Part shown: positions 46,720-61,494 of the stretch, in pieces | How the letters are laid out: the number at the start of each line of letters is the position of its first letter | How positions within the stretch are numbered: position 1 is the stretch's first letter | Assembly: GCF_036324505.1 (NCBI RefSeq) | Contig: NC_086352.1 | Span: 6,156,001-6,220,000, forward strand | Length of the DNA: 64,000 nucleotides | Source of the DNA: Eleginops maclovinus | Taxonomy: Eukaryota; Chordata; Actinopteri; Perciformes; Eleginopidae | Direction of reading: 5' to 3' | Translations under genes and position numbers: made by a program | The notes under the pieces: model-generated | Databases searched by the model: none | Told to the model about the DNA's origin: nothing | Seen by the model: only the letters and a program-made list of their open reading frames with translations

Positions 46720-47170
46720 CTGATAATGATGTCCTCTCCTAATCCACATTAAGCTCTGACGGTGTTTACTCACATGTAATGAGAGAAGAATCAGCACAGC
46801 GGTGTGAACCCTTTCATCACCGGCCCTTAAAGGCCTCCGAGTTCATTAGCTGTTCTCTGATGAAAGACCTCAGTGAGTGTATCAGGCTTTGTGTGGCTTT
46901 GCATATCAAACGAGATGTGGCAAACCAAACACTGGCTCCCAGTGCTGCAGCCCCATGAATATTAAAGCCGTGGCTCGGCAGGTAATTAACCGTCTGAAGG
47001 TGAGAGGTGGGGGCACAGATCTGACCTGTCCGGGTCTAGACTCAGCGGTGCCGAGGGGCTCTGTGTGTTTGCACAGCCACATTAACAGAGAGGCACTAAA
47101 TAAACTGATCACCTGCAGCAGAGCTTGACCTCCTGCAGGAAGAGGAATGAAAACCACGTCTGACGTATCA
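46720..47170. other. Candidate conserved non-coding block
   Basis: Balanced-composition DNA with homeodomain-like GGTAATTAACC, CATGAATATTAAAG and GCATATCAAA stretches, unlike the surrounding repeats. Overlapping frames are open on both strands (46877-47128 and 46906-47157), but neither resembles a protein. A regulatory element of the mesp/sv2b region is a guess from appearance only. Confidence 0.25.
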
Positions 47171-47485
47171 AAGCAGGAGAGGAAATCCTGTCACAGTTTC
47201 AGGAGGTGGTCGAGTCTCTGTCGCTCTCTGGTCTTACTGTAATGAATGGATGTAAGAAATAATAAATACAGACATATGATAACAAGGCTTTCTAGTAACA
47301 GTAAGAACTGATTGAAACATCCAGACGTTCATTGATTTATAATCTGCTAAATATCCTTGGAATGATAATCTGTAGAAACAACCATCGTTCCTTTTTCTCT
47401 CTTAAATAACATTAAGCAAACAGACAATTACATTTCATAAAATGTATTCAAGCGGGTTTAGGATCTGGAAACATATTTTAACTGA

Positions 47486-48304
47486 AGTAGAAGTACTCAG
47501 CTCTTGTACTTTAGTAAAAGTAGAAGTACTCAGCTCTTGTACTTTAGTAAAAGTAGAAGTACTCAGATCTTGTTCTTGAGTTAAAGTAGAAGTACTCAGG
47601 TCTTGTACTTGAGTAAAGTAGAAGTACTCAGGTCTTGTACTTGAGTAAAGTAGAAGTACTCAGATCTTGTTCTTGAGTAAAAGTAGAAGTACTCAGATTG
47701 TGTACTTGAGTAAAGTAGAAGTACTCAGATCTTGTACTTGAGTAAAGTAGAAGTACTCAGATTGTGTACTTGAGTAAAGTAGAAATACTCAGATCTTGTA
47801 CTTGAGTAAAGTAGAAGTACTCAGATCTTGTACTTGAGTAAAGTAGAAGTACTCAGATCTTGTTCTTGAGTAAAGGTAGAAGTACTCAAATCTTGTACTT
47901 GAGTAAAGTAGAAGTACTCAGATCTTGTACTTGAGTAAAGTAGAAGTACTCAGATCTTGTACTTGAGTAAAGTAGAAGTACTCAGATCTTGTTCTTGAGT
48001 AAAGGTAGAAGTACTCAAATCTTGTACTTGAGTAAAGTAGAAGTACTCAGATCTTGTACTTGAGTAAAGTAGAAATACTCAGATCTTGTACTTGAGTAAA
48101 GTAGAAGTACTCAGATTGTGTACTTGAGTAAAGTAGAAGTACTCAGGTGTTGTACTTGAGTAAAGTAAAAGTACTCAGATCTTGTTCTTGAGTAAAGTAG
48201 AAGTACTCAGATCTTGTACTTGAGTAAAAGTAGAAGTACTCAGATCTTGTACTTGAGTAAAGTAGAAGTACTCAGGTCTTGTACTTGAGTAAAGTAGAAG
48301 TACC
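47486..48304 (+). repeat. 32/33-bp minisatellite array 6
   Basis: About 25 units in array 1 orientation, with CAGATTGTGTACTTGAG and TAAAGGTAGAAG subtypes. Confidence 0.94.
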
Positions 48305-48775
48305 AGAGTGTAGGAATACTCTGTCTCAGTAAAAGTATTCTAAATGTTCCTCCAGTGAAAGTAGAAAGTACTCTCCTCTAAATGTACTTAAAGTAGCGAC
48401 AGTAAAAGTAGTCATTGTCTGATTGGTCCATTTCAGAATAATATCTCTGATATGTTTTATAATGATTGATCATTAAAGTGTTCTCAGAGCTGGTAAAGGT
48501 GCAGCTAGTTTGAATGGCTTTGTATACTGCAGGGTAGCTGCTGGATTTACTGCAGGTGAACTACAGTCTGATTTAAGGGAGATTATATTTACCATCATTC
48601 ATCCTAATCTGCCTAGCAACTAAAGGGATTCAATACATGTAGTGGAGTAAAAGTACACCATTTACCTCTGAACTGTAGTGGAGTAGAAATAGAAAGTAGC
48701 ATAAAATGGAAATACTCAGTAAAGAACGAGTATTCCAAAATTGTACTTAGGTGAAGTACTTGAGAAATGTCCTCC
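48305..48775 (+). mobile_element. Right arm of repeat-bearing element, copy 6
   Basis: Close match to 8295-8722 over most of its length, including TGTCTGATTGGTCCATTTCA and GTATACTGCAGGGTAGCTGC. The outer end is CTCCCCCCTCTGG. Together with array 6 it makes one element. Confidence 0.7.
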
Positions 48776-48985
48776 CCCCTCTGGTAAAAACAGTGAAGTT
48801 TTGATCCAGATCAAAAAGCTCTGCTGGTCCGGTGGGTGTCTGTGTGACTGTACGACCAGCAGAGGGCGCTCTTTCCTCCTTCAGATTAAAATACAACATT
48901 GTGCAATAACTGGGAGATTCATTACCTGCAGTGCATCATGGGAAAACAAGCTTCAAAAGACCAAACATGAGCCAATGTTCAATAT

Positions 48986-48991
48986 TTTATT
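48986..48991 (-). promoter_or_regulatory. Polyadenylation signal of mesp gene 2
   Basis: AATAAA on the minus strand, about 210 bases after the stop codon at 49199-49201. Confidence 0.55.
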
Positions 48992-49198
48992 ATAAATAGG
49001 CGTGTAAAGAAAATATAAAAATAGTTGTCAATATTTACAAGGGACATTTCACATGGACAAAATAAATAAAAAGTAGAATAGCATATATATTTTAAATAAA
49101 TTATAAATGTTTCACAGTGAGGCAGTAAAAAGTAGTTTGTTGTTGTTGGAGGTGGAAGAGGAGGAAGAGGAGGAAGAGGAGGGTGCAGCCTCCATATT

Positions 49199-50278
49199 TT
49201 AACCCCAGTACTCTCTAGGAACCAGCGGCATGCAGAAGTCTTTCCCAGACATCTGTAATGAAAAAAGGATAATTGATTAGCATGTTGTACTTTAATTAAT
49301 CAAGATGTTTTTCCACACTATATCCGGATGAAAGATAAGTAAGCTGATTGCTTTTATTATTTTAAATTGATTAATAAAGGCACATTTTTGAGTTCATGCA
49401 GAAACATTAGAAGTTCCATTAAAAGTTTGAATCAACGTAATGCGCAAAACGGTCAAAACTAATCAGAAAATAGTTGTTAAATCAAGTCAAAAACGAAGAA
49501 AATATCCGAGGAATTCAAAATATTGAACGTACTAAAACTTTTTATTTTAATTTACGTAATCTTTTGAATAATTTTGAGTATAAATAACATAACTGAGCAT
49601 ATTTCCACATACCTGACAGTAGGATTGAGTTGTTGGCGGTGACTGCAGGATGGCGTCCAAGCTCACGTCTCCTTGAGGAGCATCGTAGTACTGCCTGCTG
49701 TACTGATCCACGCCAAAACTACAACTCCCAGAATACACCTGGGCCGGGTAGAGGCTCTGGTTCTGGCCCTGCATCTCCTGTCCTGCCATGATGGAGGATC
49801 CGTGCTGGAAGTAACTGAGCATATCCGGCGAGGAGGAGGAGGTGTCGCTGGCCGAAGTGTCTCCTTGCTCCTTCCTCTGGAAAAGCGCCTCCTCGCTGAG
49901 GCCCAGCTGCGACGACAGGTATGAGATGTAGTTTATGGTCAGGCGAAGCGTCTCTATTTTGGTCAGGGTCTGTCCTGCAGGAGCCACTGAAGGCGGGAGG
50001 TATGATCGAAGGTGATGCAGAGCTTTCGTCAGATCCCTCATCCTCATCTTCTCCTTCTCACTGGCGCTTTCCCTCTGCTTGCTTCGTATCCGGTTTCCTC
50101 TGCCCGACTTCCTGCCACGTTTTTCCGCTTTCTGAGTGGACTGAGGCATCTGCTGGTAGGAAGGGGAGACGCTGGAGTCCAAAGAGGGTACCGGAGAGAG
50201 GGTTTCCGAAGAGGAGATGCTGGAAAGATCCGAATCGGAGAACCACAGGTTGTAGTTGAGCATTGAAGAGGTATCCAT
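49199..50278 (-). CDS. mesp: Mesoderm posterior bHLH transcription factor (mesp), gene 2
   Basis: Two exons on the minus strand: 50278-49613 and 49252-49199 (TAA), 239 residues. It starts MDTSSMLNYNLWFSDSDLSS at the first ATG after a TATA box (50335-50342). The bHLH (about residues 67-130: RESASEKEKMRMRDLTKAL, LRSYLPPSVAPAGQ, LTKIETLRLTINYISYL) and the LGLSEE block match gene 1. The basic stretch upstream is richer in Lys/Arg. Outside the bHLH the two proteins are quite different, so this is an old tandem pair. The splice position, directly after a Gln codon in phase 0, is the same in both. The C terminus is MSGKDFCMPLVPREYWG. Role as for gene 1; the pair probably corresponds to fish mespa and mespb, order not assigned. 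Confidence 0.92.
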
Positions 50279-50334
50279 GTTGTGTTCAGGGAGGCTGAGG
50301 TTCGACTGTGAGCTGCTCTGCTGAGCTCCACTGG

Positions 50335-50377
50335 TTTATAAGTCCAGGCCAGGCCGCAGAGGTGTCACTTCACACCT
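50335..50377 (-). promoter_or_regulatory. mesp gene 2 core promoter: TATA box and inverted T-box pair
   Basis: CTTATAAA (minus strand, 50342-50335) lies 57 bases before the ATG. Directly upstream, 50360-50377 reads AGGTGTCACTTCACACCT: one exact T-box half-site (TCACACCT, 50370-50377) facing a 7/8 one (50360-50367). A Tbx6 input fits known mesp regulation. Binding is inferred. Confidence 0.55.
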
Positions 50378-50383
50378 CTGCAG

Positions 50384-50384
<1 letters not shown>

Positions 50385-50443
<59 letters not shown>
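50385..50443. repeat. (CT)n(CA)n microsatellite
   Basis: CT run followed by CA run, immediately upstream of the T-box pair of mesp gene 2. Confidence 0.95.
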
Positions 50444-50445
<2 letters not shown>

Positions 50446-51227
50446 GGATCTCCACTGTGTCTGGGAACATTCAGCTACCGGAGTGTGAATTTTGACTCCT
50501 GCTCAAAACAATAAACAGTTTTTCAACTTTTTTTTTCTTCTGGGTTTCTGTCCCTGCAGCGACTCCCAGATGCATTCTGCACATGTTTAAGACACGGGGT
50601 TTGTTTTGGATAATCTGATTTCTCCCGCGTTCACTTTTTCACACTAAAGCCAAGAGACAGTGGTCAGCGAACTGGAGAAAATAATAAGAAGGTGTGAAGA
50701 AGTGAAACGCTGCAGATATACAACTATCTATCGGTTATACCCCCAGAGATGGATGGATTTTATTTCTCTTTGCAACATGCATCATTGGTTTCATGATGGT
50801 TTTATTGATTGGAATTACAGGGACGTTTTTCGCCTGTTCTCTAACAAAATGATTTACCTTCTCTCCCAAGCTCTCGGGACAGATTCTGCCACAAGAAAAG
50901 ATAACCTTACTGAATCAAATCTCATGTGTTGCATAGTAACCAGGCCAACAAAATAATCATGAGTGGATTCAATTTTAAAAAATGGATAGTAGAAGATGAA
51001 ATTACACTGAGTTTTCAACAAAAACAAATATCTTTTTTTGTGTGAATGGGAGTTTGAATACGTTGCATCAACCATTTTAACATAAACGTTTCTTTGATTC
51101 TGTATAATTCTGGATCTGCATCCAAAACATGATGACCGGGTTAGGGAGTTTACTTTAAATGTCAGCTAAGCTAGACAAGTTTGAGTAAGATATGTCTGTA
51201 GAAACCCCACTAGTGAATTAAAAACAT

Positions 51228-52105
51228 GTAGTTCCTTTATAGCCCAATATTAGCCTCCTTTAGCTTAGCGGTGGTGACGTGAAGTCATGTGACCGTGCTG
51301 TAGTTCCTCTATAGCCCAACATTAGCCTCCTTTAGCTTAGTGGTGGTGATGTGAAGTCATGTGACCGTGCTGTAGTTCCTTTATAGTCCAACATTAGCCA
51401 CCTTTAGCTTAGCGGTGGTGATGTGAAGTCATGTGACCGTGCTGTAGTTTCTTTATAGCCCAACATTAGCCGCCTTTAGCTTAGCGGTGGTGACGTGAAG
51501 TCATGTGACCGTGCTGTAGTTCCTCTATAGCCCAACATTAGCCACCTTTAGCTTAGCGGTGGTGATGTGAAGTCATGTGACCGTGCTGTAGTTCCTTTAT
51601 AGCCCAACATTAGCCGCCTTTAGCTTAGCGGTGGTGACGTGAAGTCATGTGACCGTGCTGTAGTTCCTTTATAGCCCAACATTAGCCGCCTTTAGCTTAG
51701 CGGTGGTGACGTGAAGTCATGTGACCGTGCTGTAGTTCCTTTATAGCCCAACATTAGCCGCCTTTAGCTTAACGGTGGAGACGTGAAGTCATGTGACCGT
51801 GCTGTAGTTCCTTTATAGCCCAACATTAGCCGCCTTTAGCTTAACGGTGGAGACGTGAAGTCATGTGACCGTGCTGTAGTTCCTTTATAGCCAACATTAG
51901 CCGCCTTTAGCTTAACGGTGGAGACGTGAAGTCATGTGACCGTGCTGTAGTTCCTTTATAGCCCAACATTAGCCGCCTTTAGCTTAACGGTGGAGACGTG
52001 AAGTCATGTGACCGTGCTGTAGTTCCTTTATAGCCCAACATTAGCCGCCTTTAGCTTAACGGTGGAGACGTGAAGTCATGTGACCGTGCTGTAGTTCCTT
52101 TATAG
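51228..52105 (+). repeat. 72-bp minisatellite, locus C
   Basis: About 12.2 copies. The last five or so carry the variant CTTAACGGTGGAGACGTGAA, so array ends have diverged into subfamilies. The right flank (52200-52350) shares CTGCAATATTC, AAAATCCAAT and GAGGGAGCCCTTGTGAT with loci A and D. Confidence 0.95.
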
Positions 52106-52750
52106 ATTACTTTGGTTTTTTCTGGAGATTGCATTTACACTTCAACTATTGATAAAGTGATGTTAATATGTGGAGATTATCATGCTGATCAAAAATATGT
52201 AAGTATCAAACACGTTGCTTTGCTTATTCTCTGCAATATTCTAAAATCCAATGGAAAAAATCACATTGCTTTGTGTGGAGGGAGCCCTTGTGATCCTCAC
52301 TTCTTAGTCGGCCTATAAAACTACGTCATTACTGCACCACACTTTTGGGACTTTCATAAAAAGCAAAAGCAAAGCAGTCAATACTGCTAGACTGTATTTA
52401 TTCATCATGTCATTGATTCAGAAGTCTATAGGAGCAGAGATGATCTTCTGGCCTCCCTCTTTCTCCTCCTCACTTCACTCCAACCTTGACCCTGGCATCC
52501 TGTGTGTTCTGAACTTCTCCTGATCCCCTCTACTTTATAACCCACATTTTCTCACCAACGCGATCATTTTATTATCTCAGTGAGTCAGGCTGGGATCGCT
52601 GACCCTTATCTTTCTTTATCTTGAATCATGGATGAATATCCTCTTTTGCTGCTACTGTTCCTGCTGCAGGAGATCCTATGTCCTATGGCGTAAATGTAAA
52701 TGTTAATGCATTTAATGAAGCATAACGACCTGCATTAGCCAGTTAAGCGG

Positions 52751-52821
52751 AGGCGTGATGGTTTCACGCTGATGAGAACTGATGAGTCCGGAGGCGTCAC
52801 TTCACACCTCAGCTGTGAGAA
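52751..52821 (-). promoter_or_regulatory. Candidate Tbx6/RBPJ enhancer upstream of mesp gene 2
   Basis: 52792-52809 reads AGGCGTCACTTCACACCT, identical at 17 of 18 positions to the promoter module at 50360-50377. It is followed four bases later by TGTGAGAA (52814-52821), a full RBPJ consensus. A further AGGCGTGA at 52751-52758 is a 7/8 T-box site. It lies 2.5 kb upstream of the ATG. Enhancer role is inferred. Confidence 0.5.
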
Positions 52822-52903
52822 CGGGAGTGATGCTGGAGTCCCTGCTAACCTCTCTACCTTCTCTACTCTCTCTACCCGGGGTTTTTCCAGGTTACGGTAA
52901 CAG

Positions 52904-53474
52904 CAGTGGTGGAAAAAGTACTCCGAATCTACAGAAAAAGTACTCTGTTACAAGTAAAAGAACTGCATTCAAAATGTTACTTAGGTAAAAGTACAAAAAG
53001 TAAAAGCTGCTGGATATCTTAACCTATAAATATATGTTATACAAGTTCATTTAATTAATAATAAGAATAAAAACCTTTATTTTCCTAGCACCTTTCATAC
53101 AAGAATTGCAGTTCAAAGTGCTTCACAGTAAACGTCTCACAGAAAATTGATATCACATACAGTATACAGTTAGCGGTACAAGACCTAGAAACCGACAGAA
53201 TAGAGTTGTAGAAGATACGTTTAGAATAAAGGTGCAACGATAAAATTGTGTGCACTAAAAGGAAGATTAGAAGGAGCGAATACAACACGAAATCAGGTGA
53301 CAGGTTCAAATGCAGCGAGAGTGCACGAGTTACAGTTCATTGATATTATTTGGTATCACCTAATCATTGAAACCTTAAAGTAACTTATTCTAAACTGTCA
53401 GGTAAATGCAGTGAACCTGCAGAACCTCAACATTGCACTTAAATACCGTACTTGAGTAAATGTACTTTGTTACT
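52904..53474. mobile_element. Array-less relative of the TIR-like element
   Basis: Starts CAGTGGTGGAAAAAGTACTC and ends near GTACTTGAGTAAATGTACTT, like the ends of the repeat-bearing elements, but contains no tandem array. About 53040-53345 looks like a nested interspersed repeat (CTTTATTTTCCTAGCACCTT, TTCAAAGTGCTTCACAGT). Confidence 0.5.
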
Positions 53475-54839
53475 AGAACAGCATCAGCTCTGTTTAGAAA
53501 AGTGATCATTTAATTCGTATTGTTTATTTGTCTTTATTGCTTTTGTTATTTTCTCTTTAAGTGTACAATTGTTGGTTTACGTGCACATACAGCCGTGGAA
53601 GAAATTAAGAGACCGCTCCAATTTTTTCTTAAATCTTTATGTCTACGTGTATGGCAGGCAGTCCAGTGTGTGTTGAATTCCAAAACAGAGAAGAACCGCC
53701 AGTAGTTTAAAGAATACAATAAAAAATATATATCATTTAACTCAAAAGATGTACCTATAAAATAATGCTGAAGGGGTCTCTTCTTTTTTCCCGGGGCTGT
53801 ATGTACTACAGTGACATGTTATTATAACCTGTGGTGTAAATGTTCTTTAATTGTTTGTATAGTTGTACATTTGAATTTTCATGTGCTCAGTGAAAATCAA
53901 TACAAACAGTTGGAATCAGTAATCAGTAATAGTGATGTCGTTTTCAGAAAGTTGGATTGAGCGGTTTGTCAAATCAGTTCCTTAAAAAAGGAAATCATGT
54001 AATTTATGATTCATCTGCCATAGATTCATTCATCACCGTCTATAAAATGTCCATCGTTGTTCCTCAAAGTCCACGGTGATGTCTTGAAACGTTTTGTTTT
54101 CCTGTCAAAGAAGAAAGAAATCTCCACATTTTGAAGCTGGAAACAGAAAACTCTGCAAAAGTGCACAATTACTTTTACTGCTTAAAACAATTAATTGATT
54201 ATCAAAATGAACCTCAAAACCGATGTTGTCTAAGGGCTTTGAAAGAGTCAACCTGTGGCGACAGCATGTTCGGTATTTATCAGTATGTCTTGTTAATTAA
54301 ATTATCGTAACGTCACCGTTCAGAAATCCAATCATTCGTGGACAGGGTCAGATTTTTCTGAGCTCACTTTATATGAAACGATAGCACGTTGAAAAATGGT
54401 TGGCAGCGCTACACATTTTGTATAAAACCAAACGTTGAAACAGATAACTGTCCAAGATGCTCATTAGTTTAGTTTGTATCCTTTAGCTTGATGCCTCGGT
54501 GAGTTTCTTCGACCAGAAACACTGAAACCTTGCCAGCTCCAGGGAGAACACACAATGAAAAGTGTGTAATCTGACTGAATGGCACCATTAACAGACTTGT
54601 TGTAGGTGTGCTGAGTCAGAGTGAGGTCAGGGTGAACTGGGGTTGAACCAGTGTGTGACCCTCACCAGGCTGAGGCTGTGGGATCCGTCTGACCGGGAGT
54701 TTAGCACCTCTGGGTGGAGGCTCCCCAAACCGCAGGCTCCGAGTCCGGGCTGCCCGCCACCTGTCTACCCCTCCGGACTCCATCTAAACCACCATGACCT
54801 CTGAGGGGGGGTTCCTAAATATAATTTCCCTTATTACTG
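53475..54839. other. Intergenic, no gene recognised
   Basis: AT-rich, with a GC-richer stretch at about 54640-54790 that shows no coding frame. Short frames only. Confidence 0.5.
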
Positions 54840-55079
54840 ATGTTGACTGTACAGCATTCAATTTCACTCTCTGTTTTTTAGCTCATCTTTTTGTATTTTA
54901 CTCGCACATTAGTCTCGCAACACTCTCTTGCACTATTTTATTCCTGTAGTGTTTCTTCTTGTTGTATGTCATATATGCGTGTTGGATCGTTGGGGGAGCC
55001 GGTGACTTAAGCTTTTCGTTGCATATCCACACTGTAGCTGTGCATATGACAATCAAGCCCTTTGAACCTTTGAACCTTT
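54840..55079 (+). mobile_element. L2-type LINE 3' end
   Basis: Matches the 3' UTR layout of the LINE at 9853-11318: TTGCACTATTTTATT, GTTGG.TCGTTGGGGGAGC, TGTGCATATGACAAT and a TTTGAACC tandem tail. No ORF remains. Confidence 0.65.
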
Positions 55080-57377
<2,298 letters not shown>

Positions 57378-59562
57378 CTTCCTCTATAACCTCCTTTAGG
57401 AAGCACTGGACCTTCGTCTATAACCTCCTTTAGGAAACACTGGACCTTCCTCTATAACCTCCTTTAGGAAACACTGGACCTTCCTCTATAACCTCCTTTA
57501 GGAAACACTGGACCTTCCTTTATCACCTCCTTTAGGAAACACTGGACCTTCCTTTATAGCCTCCTTTAGGAAGCACTGGACCTTCCTCTATAACCTCCTT
57601 TAGGAAACACTGGACCTTCCTTTATAGCCTCCTTTAGGAAGCACTGGACCTTCCTCTATAACCTCCTTTAGGAAGCACTGGACCTTCCTCTATAACCTCC
57701 TTTAGGAAACACTGGACCTTCCTTTATAGCCTCCTTTAGGAACCACTGGACCTTCCTCTATAACCTCCTTTAGGAAGCACTGGACCTTCCTCTATAACCT
57801 CCTTTAGGAAACACTGGACCTTCCTTTATAGCCTCCTTTAGGAAACACTGGACCTTCCTCTATAACCTCCTTTAGGAAACACTGGACCTTCCTCTATAAC
57901 CTCCTTTAGGAAACACTGGACCTTCCTTTATAGCCTCCTTTAGGAAACACTGGACCTTCCTCTATAACCTCCTTTAGGAAACACTGGACCTTCCTCTATA
58001 ACCTCCTTTAGGAAACACTGGACCTTCCTCTATAACCTCCTTTAGGAAACACTGGACCTTCCTCTATAACCTCCTTTAGGAAACACTGGACCTTCCTCTA
58101 TAACCTCCTTTAGGAAGCACTGGACCTTCCTCTATAACCTCCTTTAGGAAACACTGGACCTTCCTCTATAACCTCCTTTAGGAAACACTGGACCTTCCTC
58201 TATAACCCTCTTTAGGAAGCACTGGACCTTCCTCTATCACCTCCTTTAGGAAACACTGGACCTTCCTCTATAACCTCCTTTAGGAAGCACTGGACCTTCC
58301 TTTATCACCTCCTTTAGGAAACACTGGACCTTCCTTTATAGCCTCCTTTAGGAAACACTGGACCTTCCTCTATAACCTCCTTTAGGAAACACTGGACCTT
58401 CCTCTATAACCTCCTTTAGGAAACACTGGACCTTCCTCTATAACCTCCTTTAGGAAACACTGGACCTTCCTCTATAACCTCCTTTAGGAAACACTGGACC
58501 TTCCTCTATAACCTCCTTTAGGAAACACTGGACCTTCCTCTATAACCTCCTTTAGGAAACACTGGACCTTCCTCTATAACCTCCTTTAGGAAACACTGGA
58601 CCTTCCTCTATAACCTCCTTTAGGAAACACTGGACCTTCCTCTATAACCTCCTTCAGGAAACACTGGACCTTCCTCTATAACCTCCTTTAGGAAGCACTG
58701 GACCTTCCTCTATAACCTCCTTTAGGAAACACTGGACCTTCCTTTATCACCTCCTTTAGGAAACACTGGACCTTCCTCTATAACCTCCTTCAGGAAACAC
58801 TGGACCTTCCTCTATAACCTCCTTTAGGAAGCACTGGACCTTCCTCTATAACCTCCTTTAGGAAACACTGGACCTTCCTCTATAACCTCCTTTAGGAAAC
58901 ACTGGACCTTCCTCTATAACCTCCTTTAGGAAGCACTGGACCTTCCTCTATAACCTCCTTTAGGAAACACTGGACCTTCCTCTATAACCTCCTTTAGGAA
59001 ACACTGGACCTTCCTCTATAACCTCCTTTAGGAAACACTGGACCTTCCTTTATCACCTCCTTTAGGAAACACTGGACCTTCCTTTATAGCCTCCTTTAGG
59101 AAACACTGGACCTTCCTCTATAACCTCCTTCAGGAAACACTGGACCTTCCTCTATAACCTCCTTTAGGAAACACTGGACCTTCCTCTATAACCTCCTTTA
59201 GGAAGCACTGGACCTTCCTCTATAACCTCCTTTAGGAAGCACTGGACCTTCCTTTATCACCTCCTTTAGGAAACACTGGACCTTCCTTTATAGCCTCCTT
59301 TAGGAAACACTGGACCTTCCTCTATAACCTCCTTTAGGAAGCACTGGACCTTCCTCTATAACCTCCTTTAGGAAACACTGGACCTTCCTCTATAAGCTCC
59401 TTTAGGAAACACTGGACCTTCCTCTATAACCTCCTTTAGGAAGCACTGGACCTTCCTGTATAACCTCCTTTAGGAAGCACTGGACCTTCCTTTATCACCT
59501 CCTTTAGGAAGCACTGGACCTTCCTCTATAACCTCCTTTAGGAAGCACTGGACCTTCCTTTA
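57378..59562. repeat. 34-bp minisatellite, about 64 copies
   Basis: Unit CTCTATAACCTCCTTTAGGA followed by AACACTGGACCTTC. Spacing between variant units is always a multiple of 34, so length is strictly conserved. Variants are TTTATCACC, TTTATAGCC, AAGCACT and CTTCAGG. The TTTATCACC then TTTATAGCC pair recurs at about 57521, 58303, 59051 and 59255. Stops occur in all frames. Confidence 0.97.
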
Positions 59563-60691
59563 GAAAGGAGAGGAGAACATGCTGTCCCACAATGCCTTCC
59601 GGCCGCAACATTTACCGTGACACATCATTCGTTGTATGAAAGTCACTGTGGTTATTAAGCAGTCTAAAACGTATGCCGTAACTTTCAAAAGAGCTTTGCT
59701 TTGAACGTTCAGCTCTATATTAATCAGAAGGAGAAATATGAACGTTACTTTTTTACTGAAATGATCAAATAAAGTCTCAGAGTCTCTGAGCTGTGTGGGG
59801 TTTCTGAAGCGCTTTAAAACGTGTTTGAATTGTGATATCCAAAGTGATAGGTTGGACCGGGGGGGGGGGGGGGGGGGGGGGGGGCTTTGTAATGCAGGGT
59901 ATCTGTCTCTCTGTTGTCCTCGTTCATAAAGCAAACAGCACCATCAGAGAGCACGGTGCAGAGCAGAGGCTCTCAGTAGCTGATATAAGATTTTAGGTGC
60001 ATAATAGTTAAAAAATCCCATAAATATTCTCTTCTCGTATTTCCATATATATAGTTAAAGGAATACCGAAAACAAATATTGGTTTTACATCAATTACCTA
60101 CCCCATTGTACCCTATACTTCTGAGAAAAGTTCTTGAATGCCTCCACAGAGAAACAAACCCAGAGAGAAGTCTTTAAGAACTGCAAGTGAATGGGGCCTG
60201 AGTTTTAAAAGCAAAACCACATCAAAACATAACTTTACAAGCTCTCACAAAACTAGGTAAGTAAGACCCAAGTCATAAGCTCAACACTTCCCAAATGCAT
60301 GCATTTTCACCTAAATATCTAACTCTATAAACACTTCTACATGAATTTTGTCAAATGTGGCTTAAATGTAGTGAATTTATTTAGATTCTTCATCGTTTTA
60401 TTTTTCTTTTACCATGACGGCATGTCAGAAAGGTTGATTTTGAGGATTTCAAGGCTACACCGTGAGTAATTGGAAAATAAATGATGATTGTGGGAGGTAA
60501 TTTTTGTTTAATTTGCACATTCAGCATGAATTAGAAACGAGGAAACTATGATAAGCCCTCATCTTTATTCAAGTCATGACGGAGCTACTATTTTACAACT
60601 GATATGCACAGGTCTACAGTATGTACAACAACAAATACAGTAGTGGTAGTCAGACTATTGTGTAAATGCACAGACATGTGGATAACAACTG
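59563..60691. other. Intergenic or distal sv2b 3' region
   Basis: Contains a poly-G run of 26 at 59859-59884. A minus-strand AATAAA at 60564-60569 could be the sv2b polyadenylation signal, about 1.3 kb past its stop. No gene recognised. Confidence 0.45.
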
Positions 60692-60697
60692 CACACA

Positions 60698-60779
<82 letters not shown>
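60692..60779. repeat. (CA)n microsatellite
   Basis: Nearly pure CA run, possibly in the sv2b 3' UTR. Confidence 0.96.
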
Positions 60780-60780
<1 letters not shown>

Positions 60781-61427
60781 CTCAGTCACGCCAAAAAAAC
60801 ATAACATGCTCCTTAGAAATCTTGACACGTGTTGTCAGAAACGCAGCAGGTTCCGTAAAACTGTTCTTCGTCAGAACATTAAAATGAGAGCCTCATATCA
60901 AAACATCTAATTTCACTTTTTTAGAAAACAAAAACAGATCAATAAACAAACAGTTCCTTATTTTGATGTCATGGCAAGATGTGACATATAACACTCTACG
61001 TTTTCACCACTCATAAACACAGCTCTACTTTTAACAAACGCACACAACGTGTTTTTCGAGGGACAAAGAAGGAGGAGGATCCAGTCCGCTGTTCCAGTAA
61101 AATAACGCCTACGTTTAATTAAATCCAGGTTTAAGTCTAGCAACAACAAGTGGACTAAAAGAAGACGACACACAGGACCGACAGAATACATAAAGTCTGG
61201 GTGAACAAAAGAGGTGTTTTCTCTGAATAACAACGGTGATGTTGCTGCTGAGCCTCGGAGGACATACAACGGGATTCAAATCCAATGGGACTATAAGTCC
61301 TTCCTTTTTCTTTATCCAGCAGGGGAATGGAATCAAAGCACAACATGGTAACATGAACTACATCACCTTTCAAGTACACACATCTCTTATTCTTTTACAC
61401 AAACCTCAAAGAAAACACATGTCGCTA

Positions 61428-61429
<2 letters not shown>

Positions 61430-61491
<62 letters not shown>
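61430..61491. repeat. (TG)n microsatellite
   Basis: Pure TG run of about 30 units, abutting the MITE at 61491. Confidence 0.96.

Positions 61492-61494
<3 letters not shown>

Noticed and set aside
46877..47157. Overlapping 83-codon frames on both strands
   Set aside because: No protein resemblance; more likely non-coding DNA with few stops because of its composition.
59859..59884. 26-base poly-G run as a possible G-quadruplex regulator
   Set aside because: A simple homopolymer, prone to sequencing error, with no gene context to support a role.
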